Positions 1 to 9,647 of a stretch of 64,000 nt of DNA are shown in pieces. The stretch lies in NCBI GenBank assembly GCA_963739625.1, contig CAVUAU010000011.1, positions 558,001-622,000 of the forward strand. Reading direction: 5' to 3'. A program made the translations under genes and the position numbers. Source of the stretch: Salinimicrobium sp963739625 (lineage in GTDB: Bacteria; Bacteroidota; Bacteroidia; Flavobacteriales; Flavobacteriaceae). The stretch's first letter is position 1; every line of letters starts with the position of its first letter. Under the pieces are notes generated by a model, which was not told the DNA's origin, did not search any database, and saw only the letters and a program-made list of their open reading frames with translations.

Positions 1-279
1 GAGGGTTCAAGGATCCCCGGAATTAGAAAATGGCCCGAGGCATATCTTCCAACCATTTTTGATCCTAACAAAGTAGACCGGGTGATGGAGGTGAGTGATG
101 AAGAAGCTAAAGAAATGACCCGCCGCCTGGCAGAGGAGGAAGGCATTTTCGCCGGGATGAGCAGTGGAGGTGCTGCAGCGGCAGCTGTGAAACTTTGTGA
201 AAACCTTGAAAAAGGAGTTGTGGTAAGTATTGTCTGCGACCGGGGAGATCGTTATTTGTCTTCAGATCTTTTTGAGTAA
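1..279 (+). CDS. cysM: Cysteine synthase B, C-terminal part (partial at window start)
   Basis: The frame is open from base 1, so this is the 3' end of a gene that starts outside the window. The enzyme is PLP-dependent and makes cysteine from O-acetylserine and sulfide (or thiosulfate for CysM) in the cytosol. The visible 92 residues begin with EGSRIPGIRKWPEAYLP, hold the Gly-rich GMSSGGAAAAA segment found near the C terminus of this fold, and end with CDRGDRYLSSDLF, very like the CysM tail. The catalytic lysine lies outside. The ending favours CysM over CysK, but a related O-acetylserine sulfhydrylase cannot be excluded. A strong hairpin follows directly. Confidence 0.9.
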   Translation, partial: EGSRIPGIRKWPEAYLPTIFDPNKVDRVMEVSDEEAKEMTRRLAEEEGIFAGMSSGGAAAAAVKLCENLEKGVVVSIVCDRGDRYLSSDLFE

Positions 280-281
280 AA

Positions 282-308
282 AAAGATCCGGTATTTAACC
301 GGATCTTT
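282..308. terminator. Bidirectional intrinsic terminator after cysM
   Basis: An 11-bp perfect stem AAAGATCCGGT / ACCGGATCTTT with a 5-base loop is flanked by A and T runs. It sits between the cysM stop (279) and the end of the leftward gene at 322, so it can serve both convergent genes. Confidence 0.85.
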
Positions 309-321
309 AATAAACGTGATT

Positions 322-867
322 TTACAATCCTGCAAGGCGTCCCTTTTTAGCAGGAATTTCTATTCGTATTGCCTTTGTTTTTTTACCGTCTTTAACTTTA
401 ACGCGGTAATACTCTTTGTTAATGTCCCATCCTTTAGAAGTGGCGAAATAGGTGTTGTTTACAAATTGAACATTTCCATGTTCTTCTAAAATCTTTTTCC
501 TGTTTTCCTCAGGCAACATCATATTTCGGAACTTTTGGGAGGTGGAGATCAACTTACCTCTTTTGTCTATTGTGGCTACCATATAGCCTTTGTTGGTGTT
601 AAACCATACCTGATAAGTACTGTATTCTTCACCTTTGTTGACATCTGCAAAAGTGCCGGCATCAAAGTGATTTTTCATGAACATTAAAGGATCTTCACTA
701 AACTCGCCCACTTTTGTTTCAGGTATATTTAAGGTCAGGGAGTTGGAGTCGGGGTCAATTTTAAGGGATGAGGGATCAAAAGTCACCCTGGCTTCCTTAA
801 GAACGATTTGTGTATGGCCGGTACTAACAATACCAAGCAGAAACATACCGAGAACAAGTGCTTTCAT
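322..867 (-). CDS. Secreted hypothetical protein
   Basis: A 181-residue protein with a Sec signal peptide (about residues 1-19, ending in TGHTQ). No cysteine sits at the cleavage site, so it is predicted to be soluble in the periplasm or exported rather than a lipoprotein. The middle has a segment WFNTNKGYMVATIDKRGKL that recalls PepSY-like secreted proteins of Bacteroidota, but I do not recognise the family with certainty. It stands alone, convergent with cysM and upstream of a leftward regulator gene. A TACTTTG element lies just upstream of its start on the minus strand and may be its -7 box. No function is proposed. Confidence 0.75.
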   Translation of the reverse strand: MKALVLGMFLLGIVSTGHTQIVLKEARVTFDPSSLKIDPDSNSLTLNIPETKVGEFSEDPLMFMKNHFDAGTFADVNKGEEYSTYQVWFNTNKGYMVATIDKRGKLISTSQKFRNMMLPEENRKKILEEHGNVQFVNNTYFATSKGWDINKEYYRVKVKDGKKTKAIRIEIPAKKGRLAGL

Positions 868-952
868 AGCTTCTTTATTTAATCTTATTACAAAGTAAAG
901 TTAGATTGGTTGCTATGAAATTCATACTACCTGGGTATCACATATGCGTTAA

Positions 953-1687
953 TTATTTGTTATCGAGGGCCGGGTAAGCCTTGTATAGCAGGAGCTGCAG
1001 GTCTTTTACCCGCATATTCTTCCTGTCAAGACTCAGGATACCTTCAGACTTAAATTCCTGCAGTTGGCGATTCACAACTGCACGGGTACTGCCTATTAGA
1101 CTTGCCAGTTCCTCATTGGATAGGTCATGGATAGTTTCCAGTTCTTTTGTTCGGGGATTGACTTTTCCCAGCAAAAGCCTGGCCAGTCTCTTCGGAATAT
1201 CAGAAAGGGTGAGATTGGCGGCGTAATCTTCGAGACATTTAATTTGTGCAGTAAGATAAGGCAGTAAGTTTTTGTTGATTTGCGGAAGTTCCTCCAGTAG
1301 CTGTAGCATGACCTGTAAAGGAAGCGAGAGCAGGTGTACTCTATCTATAGTCTCAAAAAAAACTTCATGAGCACTTCCGTCAACAAGCCTGATTACATCA
1401 AAGACATCATCTTTTTTCAACAGACAAAGGGTGAATTCACGCCCGCTGTGAAAATCTATAAGGTACATTTTAAGCCTGCCGGAAAGTATGAAGTAAAACC
1501 TGTTATAAATGCGGCTTTTGGAGATATTACAGGTTTTCTTTGGCCAGATCTCCTCTTCGGAAATCGCCAGGATCCTTTCCAGCTTTTCTTCCCCCAGGTT
1601 ACGGAGAAGATGATTGGTACTTAGGGCTCTTATCTTTGTTTCTGAATTTTCTCTCTCCTGTTTCATATCCTCCACCATTATTTCCAC
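953..1687 (-). CDS. Crp/Fnr-family transcriptional regulator
   Basis: A 244-residue cytosolic DNA-binding protein. An N-terminal cyclic-nucleotide-binding-like beta barrel (about residues 40-140, with YFILSGRLKMYLIDFHSGRE) is followed by a dimerisation helix and a winged helix-turn-helix at about 185-235 (SNEELASLIGSTRAVVNRQLQEFKSEG). There is no FNR-type N-terminal cysteine cluster, so an oxygen-sensing iron-sulfur cluster is unlikely. The recognition helix (TRAVVNRQ) lacks the E-x-x-S-R pattern that reads TTGAT half-sites, which makes it a weaker candidate than the regulator at 13904 for the FNR-type boxes in this window. It stands as a single gene and its ligand is unknown. Confidence 0.88.
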   Translation of the reverse strand: MEIMVEDMKQERENSETKIRALSTNHLLRNLGEEKLERILAISEEEIWPKKTCNISKSRIYNRFYFILSGRLKMYLIDFHSGREFTLCLLKKDDVFDVIRLVDGSAHEVFFETIDRVHLLSLPLQVMLQLLEELPQINKNLLPYLTAQIKCLEDYAANLTLSDIPKRLARLLLGKVNPRTKELETIHDLSNEELASLIGSTRAVVNRQLQEFKSEGILSLDRKNMRVKDLQLLLYKAYPALDNK

Positions 1688-1787
1688 ACTTCAGGAAAAT
1701 GAGAAACTTTACTAAAGATAATGTCTTTTGATTCTCTTAGGTGTTAAATCCTTCGAATAATCTTAGCTGCTTTTTCTCCCGAAAAAA

Positions 1788-1819
1788 TTTGAGAATACCT
1801 CTAAAATCAGCTATTTTTG
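1788..1819 (+). promoter_or_regulatory. Bacteroidota-type promoter of the helicase gene
   Basis: TTTG at 1788-1791, a 20-base spacer, then TATTTTTG at 1812-1819. This fits the TTTG-N19/21-TAnnTTTG consensus of the Bacteroidota primary sigma factor. It lies 25 bases upstream of the start codon at 1845. Confidence 0.6.
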
Positions 1820-1844
1820 CAAAATTGCAATTGAAATAAAAGAA

Positions 1845-3362
1845 ATGGGGCAGGACACTTTTGGAATTGAAGAAAAAACAGTTGACAAAGAACTTTATGA
1901 CTATCAGCAGAAGGACATAGAGAAGATCTTTAAGATCCTTGAACAGCATCCGGAGAGGTATAATCTGCTGTATCAGCTACCCACCGGTGGTGGTAAAACA
2001 GTGATCTTTTCACAGATCGTGCGGGAATATATTCAACGTACAAACAAAAAAGTACTTATTCTTACTCACCGTATCGAGCTGTGCAAACAAACCTCGAGAA
2101 TGCTCTCGGGCTTTGGGGTGCGCAATAAGATCATTAATTCGAAGATCAAAGAACTGCCAGACCAGGATGAGTACATGTGTTTTGTGGCCATGGTGGAAAC
2201 CCTGAACAACCGGCTCAATGATGAAAAGGTGGAGCTGGATAATCTGGGAATGGTGATCATTGATGAGGCCCACTACAACTCCTTTAGGAAATTGTTCAAG
2301 TTCTTCAACAAGTGCTTTATTCTTGGTGTAACTGCAACACCGCTGAGTTCTAATATCAAATTGCCCATGAAGGACAATTATCGCGAACTCATTGTGGGAG
2401 ATTCTATTAGTTCCCTTATCGAAAAAGGATTTTTGGCCAGGGCAAATACTTACAGCTTTGATGTAGGACTTTCTACGCTAAAGGTGGGGATCAACGGGGA
2501 TTATACAGTGAAATCTTCCGAAGAACTTTATTCTAATTTTTCGATGCAGGAGAAGCTGCTGGACGCCTACATGGAAAAATCCCTGGGGAAGAAGACCCTC
2601 ATCTTCAACAACGGGATCAATACTTCCCGGGAGGTCTATGAAACTTTTAGAAATGCAGGTTTTGAGGTGAGACACCTGGACAATACCACCAGCAAACAGG
2701 ACAGGAAAGACATTTTAAAATGGTTCAAACATAAACCCGATGCTATTCTTACATCGGTAAGTATTTTGACTACCGGGTTTGATGAGCCTACCGTGGAATC
2801 TATTATTCTCAACCGGGCGACCAAGTCGTTGACCTTATACTATCAAATGATTGGCCGTGGTTCGCGAGTTCTTCCCGGCAAAAAGGAATTTACGGTCATT
2901 GACCTGGGGAACAACGCTGCCCGTTTTGGACTTTGGAGCGCCCCTGTTGACTGGAAGCAGATCTTCAGATCGCCAGATTACTTCCTGGAAAACCTGGTGA
3001 GTGATGAGGAGATTGAACAGAACTTCAAATACGAAATGCCGGCCGATCTTAGAAAGAAGTTTGCTAAGAGCGATGATGTTTCTTTTGATGTGGAAGCCGA
3101 ATATGATGATATCATTCAAAAAGGGCTTAAATCCAAGACCGTGTTGGAGCGTTCCCTTGACCAGCACACCAGGATGTGCGTGGAGAACAGTGAAGATGTT
3201 TTTGACGCCCGCCTGCTGGCAAAGGAGCTGGTAGAGGATATCGCCTATCGTATAAGAAGATATTCTTATTGTATTAGCAACAGCACCAAGAACTACAGGG
3301 ACTGGCTCAAAGAAGACTATATGCGGAAGCTTCGCCTCAAGATCAACCAGGAGGAGTTTTAG
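1845..3362 (+). CDS. DEAD/DEAH-box helicase (superfamily 2)
   Basis: A 505-residue cytosolic ATP-dependent helicase of the SSL2/RecQ-like superfamily 2 layout. Walker A is PTGGGKT at residues 46-52, the DEAH box is at 140-143, motif III is VTATP near 163, and motif VI is QMIGRGSR near 340. About 150 residues after the helicase core have no motif I recognise. Such stand-alone proteins are common in Flavobacteriia and their nucleic-acid substrate is not established. It is a single gene with its own promoter and a strong terminator directly behind it, and no restriction or defence genes sit nearby, so I do not assign it to a defence system. Confidence 0.88.
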   Translation: MGQDTFGIEEKTVDKELYDYQQKDIEKIFKILEQHPERYNLLYQLPTGGGKTVIFSQIVREYIQRTNKKVLILTHRIELCKQTSRMLSGFGVRNKIINSKIKELPDQDEYMCFVAMVETLNNRLNDEKVELDNLGMVIIDEAHYNSFRKLFKFFNKCFILGVTATPLSSNIKLPMKDNYRELIVGDSISSLIEKGFLARANTYSFDVGLSTLKVGINGDYTVKSSEELYSNFSMQEKLLDAYMEKSLGKKTLIFNNGINTSREVYETFRNAGFEVRHLDNTTSKQDRKDILKWFKHKPDAILTSVSILTTGFDEPTVESIILNRATKSLTLYYQMIGRGSRVLPGKKEFTVIDLGNNAARFGLWSAPVDWKQIFRSPDYFLENLVSDEEIEQNFKYEMPADLRKKFAKSDDVSFDVEAEYDDIIQKGLKSKTVLERSLDQHTRMCVENSEDVFDARLLAKELVEDIAYRIRRYSYCISNSTKNYRDWLKEDYMRKLRLKINQEEF

Positions 3363-3363
3363 A

Positions 3364-3395
3364 AAAAAATCCGGGACATTCATCCCGGATTTTTT
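3364..3395. terminator. Bidirectional intrinsic terminator
   Basis: A 13-bp perfect stem (AAAAAATCCGGGA / TCCCGGATTTTTT) with loop CATTCA, with A and T tracts that work in both directions. It lies between the convergent helicase and penicillin-binding protein genes and overlaps the stop codon of the latter. Confidence 0.88.
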
Positions 3396-5692
3396 ATTTC
3401 TTTTTTTTGCTGAAGATGCCTTTTATCTTAGAGAAAAGACCTTCCTTTTTCTCATTTTTGGAACCCCTGCGCCGGTGATCCTCTTTTGTGAAAAGACGTT
3501 CGAAGAAATTATCTCTTTTTTCGGGTTCACAATTCAACATCATTTGTACCGTAGCCGAAGGTGGCGCAAACCTGGCAGCAGTAATGTCATTAAAATAAGG
3601 ATCTTTGTTCATCTTTTGCATAAGCAAAGCAAATGCCGGCAAAGCCGAATTTGCTCCCTGTCCAATCGAGGTAGTAGGAAAGCCTATGCGATGGTCATCT
3701 GCTCCCGCCCAGGTGACAGATACCAAATTAGGTGTAATTCCCACAAACCAGCCGTCCTTATTATCCTGGGTTGTTCCAGTCTTTCCTGCAATATCGTTTT
3801 CCAGGCCATATTTGTAGCGCAGCCTTTGAGCCGTACCCTCGTTTACCGTTGCTTTCATCATCTCAATCATTACCTGGTTGGTAGGGTATGAAAAAGCCGC
3901 TTTTTTGGAGACCTTTGGTTCAAAGTCAGCAATGAGGTTACCGTATTTATCTTCAATCCTGGTGATATAATAAGGTTTGGCAGCATGTCCCCGGTTCGCA
4001 AAGCTGGCGTATGAACCGGCGAGTTCGGCTACACTAAGCTCGGCTGTACCAAGAGCGATGGAAGGATAGGGTGGAAGGTTGGGAGGAAAGCCCATTTTTT
4101 GAGCCTCCTGTAAAACATTTTGAAGACCTACATCATACAATACCTTTACCGCAATAGTGTTGATCGATTTACTCAGCGCGGTTTTCATGGGATAACGCAG
4201 ATAAGGATCTTCTTCCTCCTCGCCTGAATTTGACGGGGTCCAGCCGCCTTCATAGGTGACTTCTTTTACAGGATAATAAGTACAGGGATCAATTCCAGCC
4301 TCTACGGCTGCGGTATATACCACAGGTTTGAAAGTAGAGCCAATTTGCCGCCGGCTTTGTGAAACATGGTCAAACTGGAAATATTCATGATTTACACCGC
4401 CAACCCAGGCCTTCACCGCGCCGGTAGAAGGATCTAAGTTGAGCATTCCCATATTCAGGAATTTGAGATAGTGCTGCAGGCTGTCCACAATACTGGCCGA
4501 AACCATACTTTTTTTACCGTAGTCAAACAGCTCCATCTGGGTTTTGCGCCGCAGGGAATCCATTATTTTTTCACGTTTCCACCCGGCCTTTTCCAGGTTT
4601 TTATAGGCGTTACTTTCACTAACCACCTTGCTTAACAGGCGCTCATTTTTCCAGGGAGCATTTCTGCCATAGGCCTCTTTCAAATTGCTTTTGCAGGGCA
4701 GCCATATGTTCATTGACGGCTTCTTCGGCCAATTGCTGCATCTTGTAATCGAGAGTGGTATGTATTTGAAGACCGTCGCGGTAGATGTTGTAGGTTTTAC
4801 CATCGGGAGTTTTTAGGGTGTCCAGAATGGCCGCGACGTCTTTCTTTACCTGCGCTCTAAAATAGGGGGCGAGTCCGCTGTTATTGCTGAAATACTGATA
4901 TTTAAGCTCTAGTGGCCGGTTTGCTGCTACCCGGTAGGCTTCAGGAGAAAGAAAGCCGTACTTTTTCATTTGTTGCAGGACAACATTTCGTCTGCCTTTG
5001 CTTCTTTCAGGAAAAAGCCGGGGATTGTAGTAATGCGATGCTTTCAAGGTTCCCACCAGGGTCGCAGCCTGATCCAGGCTGAGTTGGGCGGTGCTTGTAT
5101 TGAAGAATTTTCTTGCCGCACTTTCAATTCCGTAGGTATTATCACTAAAGGGAACCGTATTAAAGTAGAGGTTCAAAATCTCTTTTTTGGAATAGATATC
5201 CTCCAGTCTCCTGGCGATAATAGATTCCCTAAGCTTGTTCACCACGATGCTGAGGTAACCATAATCGTTTCTTCCGAAGAGGTTTTTAGCCAGCTGCAGG
5301 GTAATGGTACTCCCGCCGCCCGAGGATTCATCGCCCATAAGAATGGTCTTGAGGAATACGCGCATTAAACTGCGGCTGTCAATACCCGAATGTTCATAGA
5401 ACCGCACATCTTCGGTAGCCACAAGTGCATCTATGAGATGCTGCGGAAGGTCCTTGTATAATACGGGCTGCCTGTCAAAAATGTAGTATTTCCCTATTAA
5501 TTCCCCTTCCGAAGAAAAAACTTCTGTAGCTTCATTCTGTTTAAGGTCGCGCAGCTCTTGTTCTCCCGGTATTTTGCCCCACAGGCCCCAATAAATGCTG
5601 AGGTAAAAGATAATGACCAGCACAAAAATTCCCAATAAGGACCCAAATACCCATTTTTTGAGGGGCGACAACTTCAATTTTTTAATTTGCAT
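3394..5692 (-). pseudogene. Penicillin-binding protein 1A (transglycosylase/transpeptidase), one frameshift
   Basis: A bifunctional cell-wall enzyme that polymerises lipid II glycan strands and cross-links them outside the inner membrane. The first frame (5692-4643) has a membrane anchor at about residues 14-34, then a GT51 domain with the catalytic Glu94 in EDVRFYEH and GGSTITLQLAKNL at 126-138. The second frame (4803-3394) has the transpeptidase motifs S-x-x-K (STFK), S-x-N (SIN) and K-T-G, then a basic tail. Removing one A from the run at 4678-4680 joins the frames (QFE to EAYGRNAPW) and gives about 765 residues, a normal length for the family. All catalytic motifs are intact and the break is in a homopolymer, so a sequence error is more likely than a dead gene. 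An inverted repeat lies upstream at 5718-5737. Confidence 0.9.
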
Positions 5693-5717
5693 AGGCTATG
5701 TGTCTTCCAAATAACGA

Positions 5718-5737
5718 AGACGATTATAAAATCGTCT
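5718..5737. promoter_or_regulatory. Perfect 8-bp inverted repeat upstream of the PBP1A gene
   Basis: AGACGATT-ATAA-AATCGTCT. It lies 26 bases upstream of the PBP1A start and just upstream of a TTATTTG sequence that could be its -7 element on the minus strand. Its size and symmetry suit a dimeric repressor or activator. It lacks a T-run, so it is not an obvious terminator. The cognate regulator is unknown. Confidence 0.45.
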
Positions 5738-5854
5738 AAAAATGAAGAAACTTTATCAAATGGCTTCGTGTGCAGCTTATAAACATTTATTAATTTTTGA
5801 TAAGGAAAAATTAAAGTGCCTGCCATTGAGCGGGATATTTTTTACTTTGGGAGT

Positions 5855-6706
5855 ATGGGTGTAAACAAAACCGTATTTCTTATTTCTACCGGCTTGCTGG
5901 CTCTTGCCGCGGCCTTTGCAATAGTACTTCACGAAAGAAAAGAAAGCTACCAAAAAAATATTAGCGACAAAGTTGAAATTGGCCAAACCTGGAAATTACC
6001 CGAAGAACTCGACGAGGTTTCGGGAATTGCCTTTGTCGATAAAGATCGCCTTGCCTGCGTGCAGGATGAAGATGGAACGATATTTATCTATGACCTTTCT
6101 TCGGAAAAAATAGAAAAGGAAATAGATTTTGCCGAAGACGGAGATTACGAAGGAATTGCTATTGCGGGAAAAACGGCCTATGTAATCAAAAGTGACGGCA
6201 CCCTTTATGAAGTACAGGATTTCATGACCGATCCTAAAACTGAAGAATTCAAGACTTTTCTGGATGCCGATAACAATGTGGAAGGCCTTTTCTTTGACAG
6301 CAACAAACAACTGCTTTGGCTGGCCCCAAAAGAAGAAGATCCAAATTCTGACGATTACAAAGGAGTTTATGCCTTCGATATTCAGCGCAGAAAAATGCTC
6401 GAAAAACCGGTTTTTAAAGTCACTTTTGAAGGCAAAGCAATGAGAGATGTGGAAGACGAAGATGTTGAAGACAGATTCTTCCCCTCAGAGATCAACCGGA
6501 ATCCTTCAACCGGAAAGGTGGTGTTGCTGGAGGGAGTAGATTCCAAGCTACTCCTGCTCGATGACAGCGGGAAAGTGGAAAAACTGTATATCCTTGACCG
6601 GGACAAATTTCCTCAACCCGAAGGTCTGGCCTTTGACACTGAGGGTAACCTTTACATTTCTAATGAAGGAAATCCCGCGACTATACTCCGGGTAGTATTA
6701 AATTAA
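5855..6706 (+). CDS. SdiA-regulated domain (YjiK-like) beta-propeller protein
   Basis: A 283-residue protein with one N-terminal membrane segment (VFLISTGLLALAAAFAIVL) and a periplasmic beta-propeller-like domain. Repeated blocks such as VSGIAFVDKDRLACV, YEGIAIAGKTAYVI and PEGLAFDTEGNLYISNEG match the SdiA-regulated/YjiK family, whose role is not settled. An in-frame start exists at 5816, but the ATG at 5855 puts the hydrophobic segment at the N terminus and is preferred. Only 6 bases separate it from the DedA-like gene downstream, so the two are probably co-transcribed. Confidence 0.8.
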   Translation: MGVNKTVFLISTGLLALAAAFAIVLHERKESYQKNISDKVEIGQTWKLPEELDEVSGIAFVDKDRLACVQDEDGTIFIYDLSSEKIEKEIDFAEDGDYEGIAIAGKTAYVIKSDGTLYEVQDFMTDPKTEEFKTFLDADNNVEGLFFDSNKQLLWLAPKEEDPNSDDYKGVYAFDIQRRKMLEKPVFKVTFEGKAMRDVEDEDVEDRFFPSEINRNPSTGKVVLLEGVDSKLLLLDDSGKVEKLYILDRDKFPQPEGLAFDTEGNLYISNEGNPATILRVVLN

Positions 6707-6712
6707 CCCGCT

Positions 6713-7423
6713 ATGCCCAGTGAACCCAAAACAACTTCTGTAAAAAAAAGCAAGGCTCCCCTCTATATTTCCATAGGAATAGTGGCAGCAGTCATTTTGA
6801 GCTATTTCTTCATTCCGCAGGCACAGAAATTCATGGATACCGCCTGGAGCGTGCTCACCAGTGGAAATAACCAACGGGTACATAAGTGGGTCGCACAGTT
6901 TGGCTGGTTTGGCCCTTTAGTGATCGTGCTTACCATGGTGATTCAAATGTTCCTTATCATTGTACCCACCCCGGTGCTCATGGTAGTTTCAATAGTAGCT
7001 TACGGTCCCATTTGGGGCAGCTTGATCTTACTGGTGGCAGTATTTGTAGCCTCTTCAACTGGTTACTTTATAGGTAGTTATTTTGGCCCCGCAATTGTTC
7101 AAAAGCTTATTGGACATAAAACTGAAAAAAAGATTTCTTCTTTTATTGATGACTATGGTTTCTGGACGGTAATCGTGGTCAGGCTGAGCCCTTTTCTCTC
7201 TAATGATGCTATTAGTTTTGTAGGCGGGATCTTAAAGATGGGTTACTGGAAATTTATTGGAGCCACAATGATTGGGATCACGCCATTGATCGTATTCATA
7301 GCTTATCTTGGTGGCGATTATGCGCGCCTCAAAACCGGCCTTATCTGGACCTCCATCGTGAGTCTGGTTCTTTTTGTTGCCTTTGTTTGGTGGGATAAAA
7401 AAAAGAGAAAGAACAGGCCGTAG
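6713..7423 (+). CDS. DedA/TVP38-TMEM64 (VTT domain) membrane protein
   Basis: A 236-residue inner-membrane protein. A hydrophobic N-terminal helix (about 18-35) is followed by the VTT (SNARE-associated) domain with the characteristic re-entrant region PTPVLMVVSIVAYGPIWGS and GYFIGSYFG, then further helices (LGGDYARLKTGLIW) and a basic C-terminal tail. Members of this superfamily are linked to lipid scrambling or undecaprenyl-phosphate and membrane-potential homeostasis; the substrate here is unknown. It follows the SdiA-regulated-domain gene by 6 bases. Bases 7424-7603 behind it contain nothing I can identify apart from a weak TGACTAATTTCA sequence at 7499-7510. Confidence 0.85.
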   Translation: MPSEPKTTSVKKSKAPLYISIGIVAAVILSYFFIPQAQKFMDTAWSVLTSGNNQRVHKWVAQFGWFGPLVIVLTMVIQMFLIIVPTPVLMVVSIVAYGPIWGSLILLVAVFVASSTGYFIGSYFGPAIVQKLIGHKTEKKISSFIDDYGFWTVIVVRLSPFLSNDAISFVGGILKMGYWKFIGATMIGITPLIVFIAYLGGDYARLKTGLIWTSIVSLVLFVAFVWWDKKKRKNRP

Positions 7424-7603
7424 CCCTTGTATAGCTGCAATAGCAGGTAATTTTGATGTAAAGAAATTCCTCATAAATACCACTCTTCATTCAGAAATTG
7501 ACTAATTTCAGTCTTTATTTCCAAAATTTTAAGGATCTCTTCCTTCCTGTTTCCCCGACAGTGATGTTATTCCCCCTCTGGTTTAACTTTTAAATGTAGT
7601 ACT

Positions 7604-8030
7604 ATGAGAAATTCTAACTCTGCAGCGGGAGTGATCCTGCTTTGTATTATTGAGCCTTTTGATGCTGTCGGGCTGTAGCGTGTATCACACTGATACGGTT
7701 TCGGTAGAAAAGGCTGTAGAATCTAACTCGCGTGTACGGCTGGTTACGCTTGACAATGTCTATTATGAATTCAAAAAGCTGGAACGCGAGAACGGTCAGC
7801 TTTATGGTCTTACCGGTAGAAATTCTGAAACAGCTAAAATGTTACTCGATCATAAGCAGATCCCGCATAACAAGATGATGAGAATTGCACTGGCAGATGA
7901 TGAAATTCAGGCTGTATATCTCAAGAACAAATCTATGTCACGGCTTGTGAACTATGGTGTTCCTGTTGTTGGTGCTGCAGGTTTACTCACCGTGACCTCA
8001 GATAGTTTCCGGCCAGATTTGGGAAATTGA
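7604..8030 (+). pseudogene. Small lipoprotein of unknown function, frame broken in the signal peptide
   Basis: An ATG at 7604 opens MRNSNSAAGVILLCI and then runs into the wrong frame. Adding one T at 7650-7651 joins it to LSLLMLSGCSVYHTDTVS, giving an ideal signal peptide with lipobox LSGC and a mature protein of about 120 residues. Without the correction only a TTG start at 7650 is available, which would leave an 8-residue pre-lipobox segment, too short for export. The mature part is not recognised; it has a hydrophobic stretch near the C terminus (YGVPVVGAAGLLTV). The break is one of several homopolymer indels in the window and is probably a sequence error. Confidence 0.65.
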
Positions 8031-8039
8031 GAAATTAAA

Positions 8040-8067
8040 AAAAGGCTCTGCATCTGCAGAGCCTTTT
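8040..8067. terminator. Bidirectional intrinsic terminator
   Basis: A 12-bp stem AAAAGGCTCTGC / GCAGAGCCTTTT with a 4-base loop lies between the lipoprotein gene (stop 8030) and the convergent dipeptidase (stop 8088). Confidence 0.87.
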
Positions 8068-8087
8068 ATAATAGAAAAAACATCAAG

Positions 8088-9371
8088 TTATTCCTGAAGT
8101 TCCTGGGCCACGGCCTCAACCTCATCCATCACCCGAAGCAAATTTCCTCCCCATAGCTTAGCTATCTGTTCTTGGGTATAGCCTCTTTTGACCAGTTCCA
8201 GGGTAACATTGAAAGATTGGGAAGCATCATTCCAACCTTCTACACCGCCACCACCATCAAAGTCTGAGCTTATTCCAACATGGTCAATACCTATTTTTTC
8301 CACCAGGTAATCTACGTGATCAATAAAATCTGAAACATCCACCGGTGGCACCTTTTCTTTGAGCTTTGTCACTTTAGGTTCAGAAAGTTTTTGTACCCGT
8401 CGATACTGCTCATAATAATGTTTCTTTGCTTCGGGCTCCAGTTGTTTAATGTCTTTCCATTCCATTTGTTTGAAGCCTATTTTCTCACCAACTTCAGCAT
8501 AAACTTTTTTCACTGCAGCGTCGTATGCGCTGTGCTTTTGCGTGTTTAAATAAGAATCAAAGGCAACAGTTTGAATTACTCCACCGTTTTCCTTTAGCCA
8601 TTCCAGTTGCTCGTCGTCAAGATTTCTGCTGTGGTCGCACAAGGCACGGGCAGAAGAATGTGAGGCGATAATTGGAGCCCTGGAAAGTTCTATCATTTGT
8701 CGCATGGCTTCTTTGGAAGGATGGGAAACATCTATCATCATTCCCAGCCGGTTCATTTCAAGAATTACATCTTTTCCCAGCGGACTAAGTCCATTATGCA
8801 GCCACTTATCGTCTTTTTCCCCTGTATTTGAGTCGCAGAGCTGGCTGTGGCCATTGTGAGACAGTGACATATAACGGGCACCAAGATCATAGAATTTTTC
8901 AACATTCTTTATATCTTTCCCAATGGCGTAGCCGTTTTCTACACCTATCATGGCTACTTTTTTTCCCTGTGCCACAAGGTCACGCACTTCTTGTGAAGAA
9001 GTGGCGAGGGAGATCTGTGAAGGAGCAAGCTCCTCGGTAAGCCGGTGAATAGCCTTGAATTTTGACATCGCGTTATCATACGCCTTTTGATATCCGGCTG
9101 CGTTTAGCTCTCCCTGATCGGTATAAACGATTAGCCAGGTGACATCCATGCCGCCTTTTTCCATTTTTGGAAGGTTTACCTGGGTGTCCAGATCCTGGGT
9201 ATAGTTATTTTCAGCCGTAAAATTATCAACATTAATATCGTTGTGGGTATCAATGGTGATCACTTTTTCGTGAATGCGTCGGGCCTTTTCCATCAATTCG
9301 TCGTCATTGGTCTGCGCCCCGGCTGTAAAAGCCGCGAATAAAAGTAGAAAACAAGAGTTCGGGATTTTCAT
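8088..9371 (-). CDS. Membrane dipeptidase, peptidase family M19
   Basis: A 427-residue exported zinc dipeptidase. A Sec signal peptide (about residues 1-19, ending AGAQT) precedes the M19 TIM barrel. Visible metal ligands are H-x-D in THNDINVD near residue 42, the bridging Glu in GVENGYAIG, and His residues in ASHSSARALCDHSRN. The C-terminal DHVGISSDFDGGGGVEGW block is also typical. The family cleaves dipeptides, including some with D-residues, in the periplasm. It is a single gene with a shared terminator. Bases 9372-9647 upstream hold no gene. Confidence 0.92.
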   Translation of the reverse strand: MKIPNSCFLLLFAAFTAGAQTNDDELMEKARRIHEKVITIDTHNDINVDNFTAENNYTQDLDTQVNLPKMEKGGMDVTWLIVYTDQGELNAAGYQKAYDNAMSKFKAIHRLTEELAPSQISLATSSQEVRDLVAQGKKVAMIGVENGYAIGKDIKNVEKFYDLGARYMSLSHNGHSQLCDSNTGEKDDKWLHNGLSPLGKDVILEMNRLGMMIDVSHPSKEAMRQMIELSRAPIIASHSSARALCDHSRNLDDEQLEWLKENGGVIQTVAFDSYLNTQKHSAYDAAVKKVYAEVGEKIGFKQMEWKDIKQLEPEAKKHYYEQYRRVQKLSEPKVTKLKEKVPPVDVSDFIDHVDYLVEKIGIDHVGISSDFDGGGGVEGWNDASQSFNVTLELVKRGYTQEQIAKLWGGNLLRVMDEVEAVAQELQE

Positions 9372-9647
9372 GATTTTGAGGTTTTAGAAGTTCAAAATAG
9401 GAATAATTTCCCAAAAAGGAGCAGGAGGAGCAGTTCGAGATGAAAAACCGCTTAGGATATAAAAGATGCTGTTTTTGATTTTTTGCAATTTCGTCCCCAA
9501 GGTAGCGGCATTTTCATTACTTAGAACGGGACCTGACATTTATCCTTTTAATTTCTTCCTGGCAGCTATAGCTTTGTCGGAATAAATGTTCTGTTTACTT
9601 TCAGAAAAATCTAATTCAGGTTATCTTCACAACCTATAATAAAACCA

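Noticed and set aside
1845..3362. The helicase as part of a phage-defence or restriction system
   Set aside because: It stands alone with its own promoter and terminator, and no nuclease, methylase or toxin gene is adjacent.
7499..7510. TGACTAATTTCA as a sixth FNR-type box
   Set aside because: The half-sites are not symmetrical and the element 23 bases downstream (GATCTCTT) is a poor -7 match.
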